Shown here one piece after another: positions 34,916 to 43,630 of a stretch of DNA of 64,000 nucleotides; positions within the stretch are counted from its first letter, which is position 1; the number at the start of each line of letters is the position of its first letter. The notes below the pieces were generated by a model that saw nothing but the letters and a program-made list of their open reading frames with translations, was not told the DNA's origin and ran no database searches. The position numbers and the translations under genes were made by a program. The DNA is from Pseudobutyrivibrio sp. UBA3626 (GTDB taxonomy: Bacteria; Bacillota; Clostridia; Lachnospirales; Lachnospiraceae): contig DFLF01000008.1 in assembly GCA_002373675.1 (NCBI GenBank), positions 344,287-408,286 of the forward strand, in the 5' to 3' direction.

Positions 34916-35776
34916 CTAGAACTTCTCTCCTGTAAGCAATTCATAAGCTTCTTTATACTTAGCTATTGTCTTATCAATTACATCCTGTGGGAGGTTGTAA
35001 TCGCAATCAGGATGTGCTTTGAGATAATCTCTCACAAATTGCTTATCAAATGATGGCTGACTCTTTCCTTCAACATATTCAGATTCAGGCCAGAATCTGG
35101 AACTATCCGGTGTAAGCATCTCATCTGCAAGAACAACTTCTCCATTCTCATCAAGACCAAATTCGAATTTGGTATCTGCGATAATAATACCTTTGCTGAG
35201 TGCATAATCAGCACAAGTATTATATAGTTTCAAAGTATAATCCCTAATCTTCTTAGCAAGCTCATCTCCTCTGCCAGGATAAGCTTTTTCAAGAACTTCT
35301 ATTGACTTTTCATAAGAAATATTTTCGTCATGATCACCCAACTCTGCCTTGGTAGACGGAGTATAGATAGCCTCTGGTAATTTCTCTGATTCTACAAGGC
35401 CGTCAGGAAGCTTGATGCCACAGACTGTACCATTTTCCTGATAGCTCTTCCATCCGGAACCTGTAATATATCCTCTAACAATACACTCTATTGGAAGCAT
35501 ATCAAGTTTCTTACACATCATTGCATTTCCATTGAATTCACCTGACTGGAAAAACTTTGGCATATCCTTAGTATCAATACTTATCATGTGATTAGGAACG
35601 ATATCTTTGGTTAAGTCGAACCAGAACTTGCTCATGCGGGTAAGTACTGCGCCCTTATCTACAATCTTATTCTTAAGGATAACATCGAAGGCACTGATTC
35701 TATCAGTCGCAACTAATATCAATGTGTCCCCATTATCGTACATCTCTCTAACTTTACCTTCTTTGATTGGCTTCAT
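34916..35776 (-). CDS. purC: Phosphoribosylaminoimidazole-succinocarboxamide synthase
   Basis: PurC joins CAIR and aspartate with ATP to form SAICAR, the PurB substrate. The 286 residues include the start KEGKVREMYD, the DRISAFDV motif and the signature IECIVRGYITGSGW. The loop IIIADTKFEFGLDENG is followed by DEMLTPDSSRFW. The longer form is common in Clostridia. It is separated from gpmI by 380 bp filled with two structured repeats, so its promoter must be within or beside them; none is clear. Confidence 0.97.
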   Translation of the reverse strand: MKPIKEGKVREMYDNGDTLILVATDRISAFDVILKNKIVDKGAVLTRMSKFWFDLTKDIVPNHMISIDTKDMPKFFQSGEFNGNAMMCKKLDMLPIECIVRGYITGSGWKSYQENGTVCGIKLPDGLVESEKLPEAIYTPSTKAELGDHDENISYEKSIEVLEKAYPGRGDELAKKIRDYTLKLYNTCADYALSKGIIIADTKFEFGLDENGEVVLADEMLTPDSSRFWPESEYVEGKSQPSFDKQFVRDYLKAHPDCDYNLPQDVIDKTIAKYKEAYELLTGEKF

Positions 35777-35819
35777 AATATCTATTCTCCTTATATGAAT
35801 ATTTTAATTCTATCCGTAC

Positions 35820-35961
35820 GCCACCGGTATGTCTAATATATTATCTTAGGCACGCTCTCGCTGCCTTCGCCACGCAGCGGTACTAAATTCATTGCTACGC
35901 AATTCATTAAGTACCGGCGGTCTCAGAACACCTCAGATAATATATTAGACATATCGGTGGC
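35820..35961. repeat. Structured inverted-repeat element A
   Basis: The 142-bp element begins GCCACCGGTATGTC and ends GACATATCGGTGGC. The outer arms pair over 27 bases with a single G-U, and the stem resumes after one mismatch. Inside are CGCTGC/GCAGCG (35859-35879) and a second stem GTACT/AGTAC (35880-35914) capped by ATTG/CAAT. The core at 35848-35868 (AGGCACGCTCTCGCTGCC plus TTC) and CGGCGGTCTCAGAACACCT (near 35915-35933) recur in element B. No ORF is evident. The orientation of any transcript is unknown. Confidence 0.8.
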
Positions 35962-35981
35962 TGTTATATATAATACTTGTC

Positions 35982-36131
35982 ATGTCATTTTAATAGTATG
36001 AATATATTATTTCAGGTGCTCTGAAGCCGTCGGTTCTTAGCGAGCATCTTTGATGTGAGGTTAGAACCGCTACGAGCTGAAGGCAGCGAGAGCGTGCCTG
36101 AAATGATATATCTCATACTATAAAATGACAT
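35982..36131. repeat. Structured inverted-repeat element B, opposite orientation to A
   Basis: The 150-bp element is bounded by ATGTCATTTTAATAGTATGA and its near-perfect inverted copy TCATACTATAAAATGACAT. Its minus strand carries the same 21-base core as element A (36079-36099) and the second core (36014-36032, with three substitutions). The inner stem is GGTTCT/AGAACC where A has GGTACT/AGTACC. The outer arms share no sequence with those of A. Both elements fill nearly all of the purC-gpmI gap, with a 20-bp AT-rich spacer between them. Confidence 0.8.
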
Positions 36132-36156
36132 AATATATATATTATACAACTTATCA

Positions 36157-37698
36157 CTAACTACGAATCAGTAACGACTCTCCTGTCATTTCCTTAGGTT
36201 GTTCCATACCCATAATGTCGATTAAGGTAGGAACAATATCAGCGAGGCGTCCGCCTTCCTTAAGACTCCAATTGTCGTCTCCGTTAACTAAGATAAACGG
36301 AACAGGATTGGTTGTATGTGCTGTATGTGGCTCTCCTGTTTCATAATCAATCATCTTTTCCGCATTGCCGTGGTCTGCGCAAATGAACATTACACCGCCT
36401 ACTTCTCTTACAGCATCAACAGCCTTACCCACTAACTCATCAACCTTCTCAACCGCCTTAATTGCAGCATCAATTACACCAGTATGACCTACCATATCAG
36501 GGTTTGCGAAGTTAATTACAATAACATCATAATCATTAGACTTAATGGCTTCAACAAGATCCATTCCAACTTCCGGAGCGCTCATCTCAGGCTTTAAGTC
36601 ATAGGTTGCCACATCTTTTGGCGAATCAACGAGTATTCTTGACTCGAACTTATTAGGGTCTTCTATTCCTCCGTTGAAGAAAAATGTTACATGGGCGTAT
36701 TTCTCAGTCTCTGCAAGACGAAGTTGCTTTAGGTTGTTATTAGCCAAGAATTCACCGAATGTATTAACAATCTCCTCCTTAGGAAATGCTATTAACTTAT
36801 TAGGGATTGTCTCATCATAGTCCTTGAAGCATACATAAGTAAGCTTGATAAAGTCCCTCTCAAATCCCTTGAAATCATCATCACAGAAGGCTCTTGTAAT
36901 CTCACGTGCTCTGTCAGGTCTGAAATTAAAGAATATAACGGAATCATTCTCCTTAACAAGAGATAAAGGCTTATCATTTTCATCCACAATAACAGTAGGA
37001 AGAACGAACTCATCTGTTACATCTTTGTCATAGCTTGCTTGCATAGCATGTGTAGCCGATGTATCCTTAACGCCTTCACCAAATACAAGTGAATCATAAG
37101 CCTTCTTAACTCTGTCATAATTATTATCTCTATCCATTGCATAGTAACGACCGGACAAAGATGCAACCTTACCTACACCGATTCGAGCCATCTCATCCTC
37201 TAGCTGAGCCACATAGTCCTTACCTGATGCAGGAGGCGTGTCTCTTCCGTCAAGGAAAGCGTGAACATATACATTTTCAAGGCCGTTTCTCTTAGCCATC
37301 TCAAGAAGACCATATAGATGTGTGTTATGAGAATGAACTCCTCCGTCTGATAGAAGTCCCCATAAATGTAAATCAGAATTATTCTTCTTACAATTATTAA
37401 TTGCTTCTAATAGCACCTTGTTCTCGAAGAAAGTGCCGTCTTCTATCTCTTTTGTAATCTTAGTAAGATCCTGATATATGATTCTTCCGGCACCAATATT
37501 CATGTGTCCCACTTCGGAATTACCCATCTGTCCGTCAGGAAGTCCAACTGCCAGACCTGAAGCGTTACCCTTAACAAATGGACAATTCTTCATAAGGTCG
37601 TCCATTCTAGGAGTGTTTGCCATTGCAATAGCATTTCCCTTAGGATTGTCATTTAACCCATATCCATCTAATACCATTAATACTGTTGGTTTTTTCAT
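36157..37698 (-). CDS. gpmI: 2,3-bisphosphoglycerate-independent phosphoglycerate mutase
   Basis: This alkaline-phosphatase-superfamily enzyme interconverts 3- and 2-phosphoglycerate using two Mn ions. The 513 residues show VLMVLDGYGL, the phospho-acceptor Ser61 in GQMGNSEVGHMNIGAGR, HAFLDGRDTPP and the late metal site FICADHGNAEKM. Length is standard. It lies 22 bases after capA in a run that begins with gap-pgk-tpiA, so it is part of the lower-glycolysis cluster. Confidence 0.97.
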   Translation of the reverse strand: MKKPTVLMVLDGYGLNDNPKGNAIAMANTPRMDDLMKNCPFVKGNASGLAVGLPDGQMGNSEVGHMNIGAGRIIYQDLTKITKEIEDGTFFENKVLLEAINNCKKNNSDLHLWGLLSDGGVHSHNTHLYGLLEMAKRNGLENVYVHAFLDGRDTPPASGKDYVAQLEDEMARIGVGKVASLSGRYYAMDRDNNYDRVKKAYDSLVFGEGVKDTSATHAMQASYDKDVTDEFVLPTVIVDENDKPLSLVKENDSVIFFNFRPDRAREITRAFCDDDFKGFERDFIKLTYVCFKDYDETIPNKLIAFPKEEIVNTFGEFLANNNLKQLRLAETEKYAHVTFFFNGGIEDPNKFESRILVDSPKDVATYDLKPEMSAPEVGMDLVEAIKSNDYDVIVINFANPDMVGHTGVIDAAIKAVEKVDELVGKAVDAVREVGGVMFICADHGNAEKMIDYETGEPHTAHTTNPVPFILVNGDDNWSLKEGGRLADIVPTLIDIMGMEQPKEMTGESLLIRS

Positions 37699-37720
37699 TA
37701 CTTGAATTCCTCTCTTTATA

Positions 37721-39094
37721 TTATTTTTTAATAATTAAACCATTGTTATCTAATCTGGCATCACCAGATACTCTGTTAAGCTCCGAATAAATCTTCTGAG
37801 CTTCTTTATTATCAACAACAAGACTTATTACACCATCATCAAAACGACATGGTATAAAGCTTGCTTTAATATCACCATCTCTGTTTATACTAATCTTTGC
37901 AAGTCCCGTCTCAAAGCTCTCAGGCATCTTCTCGTCAAGGGAGAAAAAGAAATTACCAAGACTATAATATACAGGCACATCGTCAATATAATCCACTCCC
38001 TGTAATACATGAGGGTGACCACCTATAATTACATCTGCACCAGCTTCAGCAAATTGTTTGGCAAGTTTTTCCTGATCTTTACCATATTTTGCCTGATATT
38101 CTGTTCCCCAATGGGAAATGCAAAGAACATAGTCTGAATTTTTCTTAGCCTTCTCTATCTCATCAATGAATTCTTCTGGCTCTAGGCATTTTAATACGCC
38201 AGCTTCATCCTCTGTTGCTTCTTTCGTAAAATTCTGATTCTTCTCTATCTGAGTAGCATTTACAATAGCAATCTTACGACCATTAGCTATGTAGTAAATT
38301 GGTTGCTTTGCATCTTCAAGATTTCTTCCTGCACCAACATAAGGCATCTTGTAATCTTCAAGGCTTCTAAGAGTATCAAGAAAGCCCTCTTCTCTATAAT
38401 CATATACATGATTATTAGCAATAGTTACAGCATCTACGCCAATATGCTTCAATTCATTAATTAAATCAGGATTTCCTCTAAATGTGTAATACTTCTCAAC
38501 GATAGCATCACCGCGAGTTGTATATGCAAATTCATTATTAACAATGAAAATGTCACTATCATTTATAGCATCAAGCATATTATCATCAAAACAATCAATA
38601 AGACCGTTCTTCTGGTCATACATATAATTAGTTGTCGCTTTACCTTCCGCAAGTGATACATCACCGGCAATATCAAATACAACATTGTCAACAGACTTTG
38701 TATTAACAACATGCGTACGAAGATTATTGTACGTATCTAGTCCTGTCTCTGCAGAATATTCATACCATAGTACATGAATACTTTTTCCTGTTATGTTGTA
38801 CCAGATATCAGGATCTACAAATTCTTCTTTCGCCACAATTGTATCAAGAGCCGCATCTCCATAACGACTTATAAACCATCCCATAAAATTCTCGTCAATA
38901 GGATGATTACCAGCAAATTCTTTGGTACAAACAGCTAAAATCTTCTCATAGCTTGAATCATACTTAGAAAGCTCATATTCAAGTTGTATCTTCGTCATAT
39001 TAGATGCTTCTGCCTTGCCTGCTTCACAGCCACATAGACCAAATGCTGTTATACACAAAGCAAATAATATACTAATTCTAATTTTTGCTTTCAT
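37721..39094 (-). CDS. CapA-family lipoprotein (metallophosphatase-like)
   Basis: The 457-residue protein has a lipoprotein signal peptide ending FGLCGC. A polar N-terminal part of about 120 residues precedes a CapA/PgsA domain with IAGDVSLAE, IVNNEFAYTTRG, IANNHVYDYREEGFLDTL and GGHPHVLQGVDYIDDVPVYYSLGN. CapA proteins are best known from poly-gamma-glutamate export, but no capB or capC is nearby, so the role here is open. It sits inside the glycolytic cluster between tpiA and gpmI. An extended -10 (TGATATAAT, minus strand near 39147) lies upstream. Confidence 0.88.
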   Translation of the reverse strand: MKAKIRISILFALCITAFGLCGCEAGKAEASNMTKIQLEYELSKYDSSYEKILAVCTKEFAGNHPIDENFMGWFISRYGDAALDTIVAKEEFVDPDIWYNITGKSIHVLWYEYSAETGLDTYNNLRTHVVNTKSVDNVVFDIAGDVSLAEGKATTNYMYDQKNGLIDCFDDNMLDAINDSDIFIVNNEFAYTTRGDAIVEKYYTFRGNPDLINELKHIGVDAVTIANNHVYDYREEGFLDTLRSLEDYKMPYVGAGRNLEDAKQPIYYIANGRKIAIVNATQIEKNQNFTKEATEDEAGVLKCLEPEEFIDEIEKAKKNSDYVLCISHWGTEYQAKYGKDQEKLAKQFAEAGADVIIGGHPHVLQGVDYIDDVPVYYSLGNFFFSLDEKMPESFETGLAKISINRDGDIKASFIPCRFDDGVISLVVDNKEAQKIYSELNRVSGDARLDNNGLIIKK

Positions 39095-39231
39095 AAATGT
39101 TTAATAATAATATTTTATAAATCCACAAAATATTGCATACTAGACGATTATATCATACTATGCACATTTTCGACACGATAATAATTGTCAAAAAACACAC
39201 GCAAACACAATGGTTTTATCACATTTTGCAT

Positions 39232-39346
39232 AATGACAGGGGGACGGTCCTTTTGTCAACTTTCACTCAAATGACAGGGGGACGGTCCTTTTGTCAACTT
39301 TCACTCATAAAAAGTTGACAAAAGGACCGTCCCCCTGTCATTTTAA
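39232..39346. repeat. REP-like repeat cluster: two direct copies and one inverted copy
   Basis: Two identical 38-bp units starting AATGACAGGGGGACGGTCCT occur head to tail (39232-39269 and 39270-39307). They are followed by an inverted copy (39311-39346) with AAAGTTGACAAAAGGACCG. The second and third units form a large hairpin that can serve as the tpiA terminator. The cluster lies between tpiA and capA; the rest of that 268-bp gap has only the capA leader. Confidence 0.88.
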
Positions 39347-39362
39347 AACAGCCTATATCAAA

Positions 39363-40109
39363 CTATGCATTAACGATATCGCCAAAGTCAGCCTTAAGTG
39401 AAGCGCCTCCTACAAGACCACCGTCAATATTAGGCTTAGAGAATAATTCCTTGGCATTTCCTGCATTAACAGATCCACCATACTGAATACGAACAGCATC
39501 TGCAGTAGCCTGATCATACATCTCTGCTACGCACTCTCTGATACCTGCACATACTTCTTCAGCCTGGTCTGATGTAGCAGTCTTACCTGTTCCAATAGCC
39601 CAGATTGGCTCATAAGCAATTACAAGCTTAGCAACGTCAGATGCTGCAACACCTGCCAAATCTGACTTAATCTGGAGACGAATCCAATCCATAGTAACGC
39701 CCATCTCTCTTTGTTCTAATGTCTCACCACAGCAAAGAATTGGTGTAAGGCCTTTCTCAATAGCCTTCTTAACCTTCTTGTTAAGGAACTCATCTGTCTC
39801 GTTAAAGTACTCTCTTCTCTCAGAGTGACCGATTACTACATACTCTACACCTGCATCAACAAGCATGTCAGCAGAAATCTCACCTGTGTAAGCACCTTTA
39901 TCTTCTGTATAAAGATTCTCAGCACCAACCTTAACATTTGTACCCTTAACTGCCTCAACAACAGGTACGATGTCAACTGCAGGTACACAATATACTACGT
40001 CCACATCATCATTAGCAACAAGTGGCTTTAACTCGTTAACTAAAGCTAAAGCTTCACTTGGTGTCTTATTCATCTTCCAGTTTCCTGCTACAATTCTTCT
40101 TCTACTCAT
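39363..40109 (-). CDS. tpiA: Triosephosphate isomerase
   Basis: The TIM-barrel enzyme interconverts dihydroxyacetone phosphate and glyceraldehyde 3-phosphate. Starting at the ATG at 40109 (AGGAGGAT site upstream) the protein has 248 residues. It shows GNWKMNK with the active-site Asn/Lys, [10 protein letters not shown] with the catalytic His, and [14 protein letters not shown] with the catalytic Glu and flexible loop 6. The open frame extends 14 codons further upstream but across the ribosome site, so the longer start is rejected. Confidence 0.97.
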   Translation of the reverse strand: MSRRRIVAGNWKMNKTPSEALALVNELKPLVANDDVDVVYCVPAVDIVPVVEAVKGTNVKVGAENLYTEDKGAYTGEISADMLVDAGVEYVVIGHSERREYFNETDEFLNKKVKKAIEKGLTPILCCGETLEQREMGVTMDWIRLQIKSDLAGVAASDVAKLVIAYEPIWAIGTGKTATSDQAEEVCAGIRECVAEMYDQATADAVRIQYGGSVNAGNAKELFSKPNIDGGLVGGASLKADFGDIVNA

Positions 40110-40150
40110 TTCTAATATCCTCCTAAAAAATATAATTTTCTTCACAATCA

Positions 40151-40185
40151 TTCAGAACCAAGGTTCAAACTGGCTTGGTTCTGAA
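40151..40185 (-). other. Intercistronic hairpin between pgk and tpiA
   Basis: Twelve-base arms TTCAGAACCAAG/CTTGGTTCTGAA with an 11-base loop sit three bases past the pgk stop. There is no T-run, so RNA stabilisation or processing is likelier than termination. Confidence 0.6.
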
Positions 40186-40188
40186 GAA

Positions 40189-41397
40189 TTACTTATCGTT
40201 AGCACATACTACACCTGGAAGTTCCTTACCCTCTAAGAATTCAAGGGAAGCACCACCACCTGTAGAGATATGGCTCATCTTGTCACCAAGTCCCATCTGG
40301 TTAACAGCTGCAGCGGAGTCACCACCACCGATTATTGTTGTTGCATCAGATTCAGCAAGTGCTTTGGCAACTTCTAATGTACCCTTAGCAAGTGAAGGAT
40401 TCTCGAAGAGTCCCATTGGTCCATTCCATACAACAGTCTTGGCATTCTTAACCTCTTCTGCATATAATGCTGCAGTCTTAGGTCCGATATCGCATCCTTC
40501 CTCATTAGATGGAATATCATCAAAATTATGAACTGAAGTCTCAACAGGTCCATCAATAGGATCCGGGAAATCTTTGATAGTAACAACATCGATAGGTAAT
40601 AATAATTTCTTACCAGCCTTCTTAGCTTTATCCATCATTTCAAGACAATAATCAAGCTTAGAATCATCACATAATGAAAGACCAATCTCGTATCCTTGCG
40701 CTTTAAGGAATGAATATGCCATTCCACCACCAATAATTAATGTATCACATTTCTCAAGTAAATTATTAATTACATTAAGCTTATCAGCAATCTTAGCACC
40801 ACCAAGTATTGCTACAAATGGTCTTGTAGGATTCTCAACAGCATTTCCAAGGAAGTTAATCTCCTTCTCCATTAAGTAACCTACAACAGCTGTATCTACA
40901 AGAGAAGATACACCTACGTTAGAACAATGAGCTCTGTGCGCTGTTCCAAATGCGTCATTAACGAACACATCACATATAGAAGCAAGATCTTTAGAGAATG
41001 CTTCACCATTCTTAGTCTCTTCTATTCTATAACGAGTATTCTCAAGAAGAACAACATCACCATCATTCATTGCCTCGATAGCCGCCTTGGCGTTAGGTCC
41101 AACCACTTCATTATCAGGAGCGAACTTCACTTCCTGTCCAAGTAACTCTGCAAGTCTCTTAGCCACTGGTGCAAGTGAAAGCTCTGGCTTTGGCTCTCCC
41201 TTTGGCTTACCAAGGTGTGAACAAAGAATTACTTTACCACCGTCTGCTACAAGCTTCTTAATTGTTGGAAGTGCAGCAACCAAACGATTCTCATCTGTAA
41301 TCTTTCCTTCAATAATTGGCACGTTAAAGTCGCAACGGCATAGAACTCTAAGCCCTTTTACATTAATATCATCTACTGTCTTCTTATTAAGTCCCAT
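40189..41397 (-). CDS. pgk: Phosphoglycerate kinase
   Basis: PGK transfers phosphate from 1,3-bisphosphoglycerate to ADP. The 402-residue protein begins [10 protein letters not shown] at the ATG at 41397 (GGAGGGAAT upstream) and shows [12 protein letters not shown]. Further matches are [12 protein letters not shown], the hinge [13 protein letters not shown] and the nucleotide loop [16 protein letters not shown]. It lies between gapA and tpiA, each gap carrying a hairpin. Confidence 0.97.
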   Translation of the reverse strand: MGLNKKTVDDINVKGLRVLCRCDFNVPIIEGKITDENRLVAALPTIKKLVADGGKVILCSHLGKPKGEPKPELSLAPVAKRLAELLGQEVKFAPDNEVVGPNAKAAIEAMNDGDVVLLENTRYRIEETKNGEAFSKDLASICDVFVNDAFGTAHRAHCSNVGVSSLVDTAVVGYLMEKEINFLGNAVENPTRPFVAILGGAKIADKLNVINNLLEKCDTLIIGGGMAYSFLKAQGYEIGLSLCDDSKLDYCLEMMDKAKKAGKKLLLPIDVVTIKDFPDPIDGPVETSVHNFDDIPSNEEGCDIGPKTAALYAEEVKNAKTVVWNGPMGLFENPSLAKGTLEVAKALAESDATTIIGGGDSAAAVNQMGLGDKMSHISTGGGASLEFLEGKELPGVVCANDK

Positions 41398-41436
41398 ATT
41401 ATTCCCTCCATTATTCAATATGCCTTAGGATTATAC

Positions 41437-41467
41437 AAAAATAGGTCCGATCCAAAAGACCGGACCT
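41437..41467 (-). terminator. Hairpin with T-run between gapA and pgk
   Basis: AGGTCCG/CGGACCT arms are followed by ATTTTT on the minus strand, 26 bases past the gapA stop. It probably causes partial termination, giving higher gapA than pgk-tpiA expression as in many Gram-positives. Confidence 0.7.
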
Positions 41468-41492
41468 TAATGGTCATAATTAAATATTTTTA

Positions 41493-42509
41493 TTAATTAA
41501 GATCTGAGAAGTACTTAATTGTACGAACCATCTGAGATGTGTATGAATTCTCATTATCATACCAAGATACAACCTGTACTTCATATAAGTCATCAGATAC
41601 CTTATTAACTAAAGTCTGTGTAGCATCAAATAATGAACCATATCTCATACCAACGATATCGCTTGATACGATTTCATCTTCATTATATCCGAATGACTCT
41701 GTTGCAGCAGCCTTCATTGCAGCGTTGATTCCGTCAACAGTAACATCCTTACCCTTAACTACAGCTGTAAGAATTGTTGTAGAACCTGTTGGTGTAGGAA
41801 CACGTTGTGCTGCACCGATTAACTTACCATTCAACTCAGGGATTACAAGACCGATAGCCTTAGCAGCACCTGTTGAGTTAGGTACAATATTAACTGCAGC
41901 TGCACGAGATCTTCTTAAGTCACCCTTACGCTGTGGGCCATCAAGTGTCATCTGATCACCTGTGTAAGCGTGGATTGTACACATAATACCTGATTGAATC
42001 TCAGCATACTTGTTTAATGCATCAGCCATAGGTGCTAAGCAGTTAGTTGTACAAGAAGCTGCAGAGATAACATCATCAGAAGCCTTAAGTGTATTGTGGT
42101 TAACATTGTATACGATTGTAGGAAGGTCATTTCCTGCTGGTGCAGAGATTACAACCTTACGAGCGCCTGCCTTAATATGTGCAGAAGCCTTCTCCTTAGA
42201 TGTATAGAAACCTGTACACTCTAATACAACGTCTACCTTAAGCTCACCCCAAGGACAGTTGCTAGCATCTGCCTCAGCGTAAATCTTGATTTCCTTACCA
42301 TCAACAGTGATAGAATCCTCGCCAGCTTTAACTGTCTCAGCCTTCTCATATCTACCCTGTGAGCTGTCATACTTTAATAAATGAGCAAGCATCTTAGGGC
42401 TTGTCAAATCGTTGATTGCAACAACCTCATAACCCTCAGCTCCGAACATTTGTCTGAATGCAAGACGTCCAATACGTCCGAATCCATTAATAGCTACTCT
42501 TACTGCCAT
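41493..42509 (-). CDS. gapA: Glyceraldehyde-3-phosphate dehydrogenase
   Basis: The 338-residue enzyme oxidises glyceraldehyde 3-phosphate with phosphate and NAD. It has the Rossmann motif [13 protein letters not shown] and the catalytic Cys153 in [29 protein letters not shown] and the late [12 protein letters not shown] also match. It leads the gap-pgk-tpiA-capA-gpmI run and has a clear promoter. No CggR-type repressor gene is beside it. Confidence 0.98.
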   Translation of the reverse strand: MAVRVAINGFGRIGRLAFRQMFGAEGYEVVAINDLTSPKMLAHLLKYDSSQGRYEKAETVKAGEDSITVDGKEIKIYAEADASNCPWGELKVDVVLECTGFYTSKEKASAHIKAGARKVVISAPAGNDLPTIVYNVNHNTLKASDDVISAASCTTNCLAPMADALNKYAEIQSGIMCTIHAYTGDQMTLDGPQRKGDLRRSRAAAVNIVPNSTGAAKAIGLVIPELNGKLIGAAQRVPTPTGSTTILTAVVKGKDVTVDGINAAMKAAATESFGYNEDEIVSSDIVGMRYGSLFDATQTLVNKVSDDLYEVQVVSWYDNENSYTSQMVRTIKYFSDLN

Positions 42510-42576
42510 TTTCTAATTCCTCCTAAAGACATTAAAAATTTTTTCTTTTTTCTTGTATCATTAGATACCGATATAT

Positions 42577-42605
42577 ATTCTACTTGAAAATGAGTAATAA
42601 TTCAA
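42577..42605 (-). promoter_or_regulatory. Sigma-A promoter of the glycolytic cluster
   Basis: TTGAAT (42600-42605) and TAGAAT (42577-42582) are 17 bases apart on the minus strand, about 65 bases before the gapA start. The divergent plus-strand gene at 42749 has a weaker candidate, TAGAAT near 42700, in the same 239-bp gap. Confidence 0.75.
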
Positions 42606-42748
42606 GTAATTTATTAATTTTTTGTTAAATGTTTCACAAAATTTTAACATTTTTCTAAATACTGATATCCAAACACTTAATACGGTATTAAAAATATGAT
42701 AGAATATGCTAGAATATACAAGCAAATAAGATAAAGGAAAAGAAATCT

Positions 42749-43561
42749 ATGAATAAACTATGGAATAACCACATGCATTGTGAATTTTCAGGAGATTCAG
42801 ATACTCCTATGGAAGATATGATTACCAGTTCAATAAAGGCTGGTATGTATGGAATTACATTAACAGATCACTTGGATCTGGACTATTATAGTAGCCCACA
42901 TCGTTTTGACTTAGATATTGATAGTTACAGAAAGCACTATGATTCCCTTACAGATTCTTCAATGTATAACAAGGAATTTGAAGTATTATGGGGTATTGAG
43001 CTAGGGCTGCAACCACATCTTGCCGAGAAGCACGAAGAAATTATATCGTCTTATAATTTTGACTTTGTAATTGGTTCAACTCATCAGGTTGATAAAATCG
43101 ACCCCTATTTTCCAGAATACTTTGAAAAGTTCGGTGTAAAAGGAGGCGTAAGACGATTCTTCGAGGTAACCGCAGAGAACATTGAAGCCTACAAGAACTT
43201 CGATTCATACGGTCATCTCGATTATATAATACGATATTCAGATGAAGCGAAAAAGCTTCCTTATGAAGAATATAGCGATATCATCAACGAAATTCTCGCT
43301 TTGTTAATTGACAGAGAAAAAGCTTTAGAGATTAACACAGGCGCATTTAAATTTGGCTTAAAGGAGCCAAATCCCTGCATTGCAACAATAAAGAAATATA
43401 AAGAAATGGGCGGAAAGCTAATTACTCTCGGCTCTGATGCCCATAAAACAGAACAAATTGGTGTTGGCTATGATAAAATCTCTGGCATACTAAAAGAATG
43501 TGGTTTTAATTCCTACTTTACATACAAGAATCGTAAGCCGATTGAATATACTATAGGTTGA
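42749..43561 (+). CDS. hisK: PHP-domain histidinol-phosphatase family protein
   Basis: The 270-residue protein is a PHP-type metal phosphoesterase of the HisK/HisJ family, which removes phosphate from histidinol phosphate. Metal-binding signatures are NHMHCEFSGDS, ITLTDHLDLDYY, IGSTHQVD and the late TLGSDAHKTEQIG. HisH and HisF lie 42 kb away in the window, so the histidine pathway is dispersed. Other PHP substrates are possible. Its TGA stop is formed inside the first arm of a REP-like palindrome. Confidence 0.85.
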   Translation: MNKLWNNHMHCEFSGDSDTPMEDMITSSIKAGMYGITLTDHLDLDYYSSPHRFDLDIDSYRKHYDSLTDSSMYNKEFEVLWGIELGLQPHLAEKHEEIISSYNFDFVIGSTHQVDKIDPYFPEYFEKFGVKGGVRRFFEVTAENIEAYKNFDSYGHLDYIIRYSDEAKKLPYEEYSDIINEILALLIDREKALEINTGAFKFGLKEPNPCIATIKKYKEMGGKLITLGSDAHKTEQIGVGYDKISGILKECGFNSYFTYKNRKPIEYTIG

Positions 43562-43630
43562 CAAGGGGACGGTCCTTTTGTCAACTTTTTATGATTGAAA
43601 GTTGACAAAAGGACCGTCCCCTTGTCAACC
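43556..43630. repeat. REP-like perfect inverted pair acting as bidirectional terminator
   Basis: A 75-bp palindrome runs from GGTTGACAAGGGGACGGTCC to its exact complement ending TTGTCAACC, with arms of about 33 bases and a loop TTATGATTG. It overlaps the last bases of both converging genes: the plus-strand TGA is inside its left arm, and the minus-strand TAG uses its last base. The unit is the same as at 39232-39346. Confidence 0.92.

Noticed and set aside
35820..36131. Retron or group II intron RNA as explanation for the long inverted repeats
   Set aside because: No reverse transcriptase gene is near, and the conserved core matches neither domain V nor an msr-msd layout that I can recognise.
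39232..39307. Two 38-bp direct repeats considered as a CRISPR remnant
   Set aside because: The copies are contiguous with no spacer, a third copy is inverted, and the unit is palindromic and recurs at other loci, so it is a REP-type repeat.
42749..43561. The PHP protein as a DNA polymerase-type (PolC/PolX) PHP domain
   Set aside because: The length, the absence of polymerase motifs and the HisJ/HisK-type signatures fit a stand-alone phosphatase.
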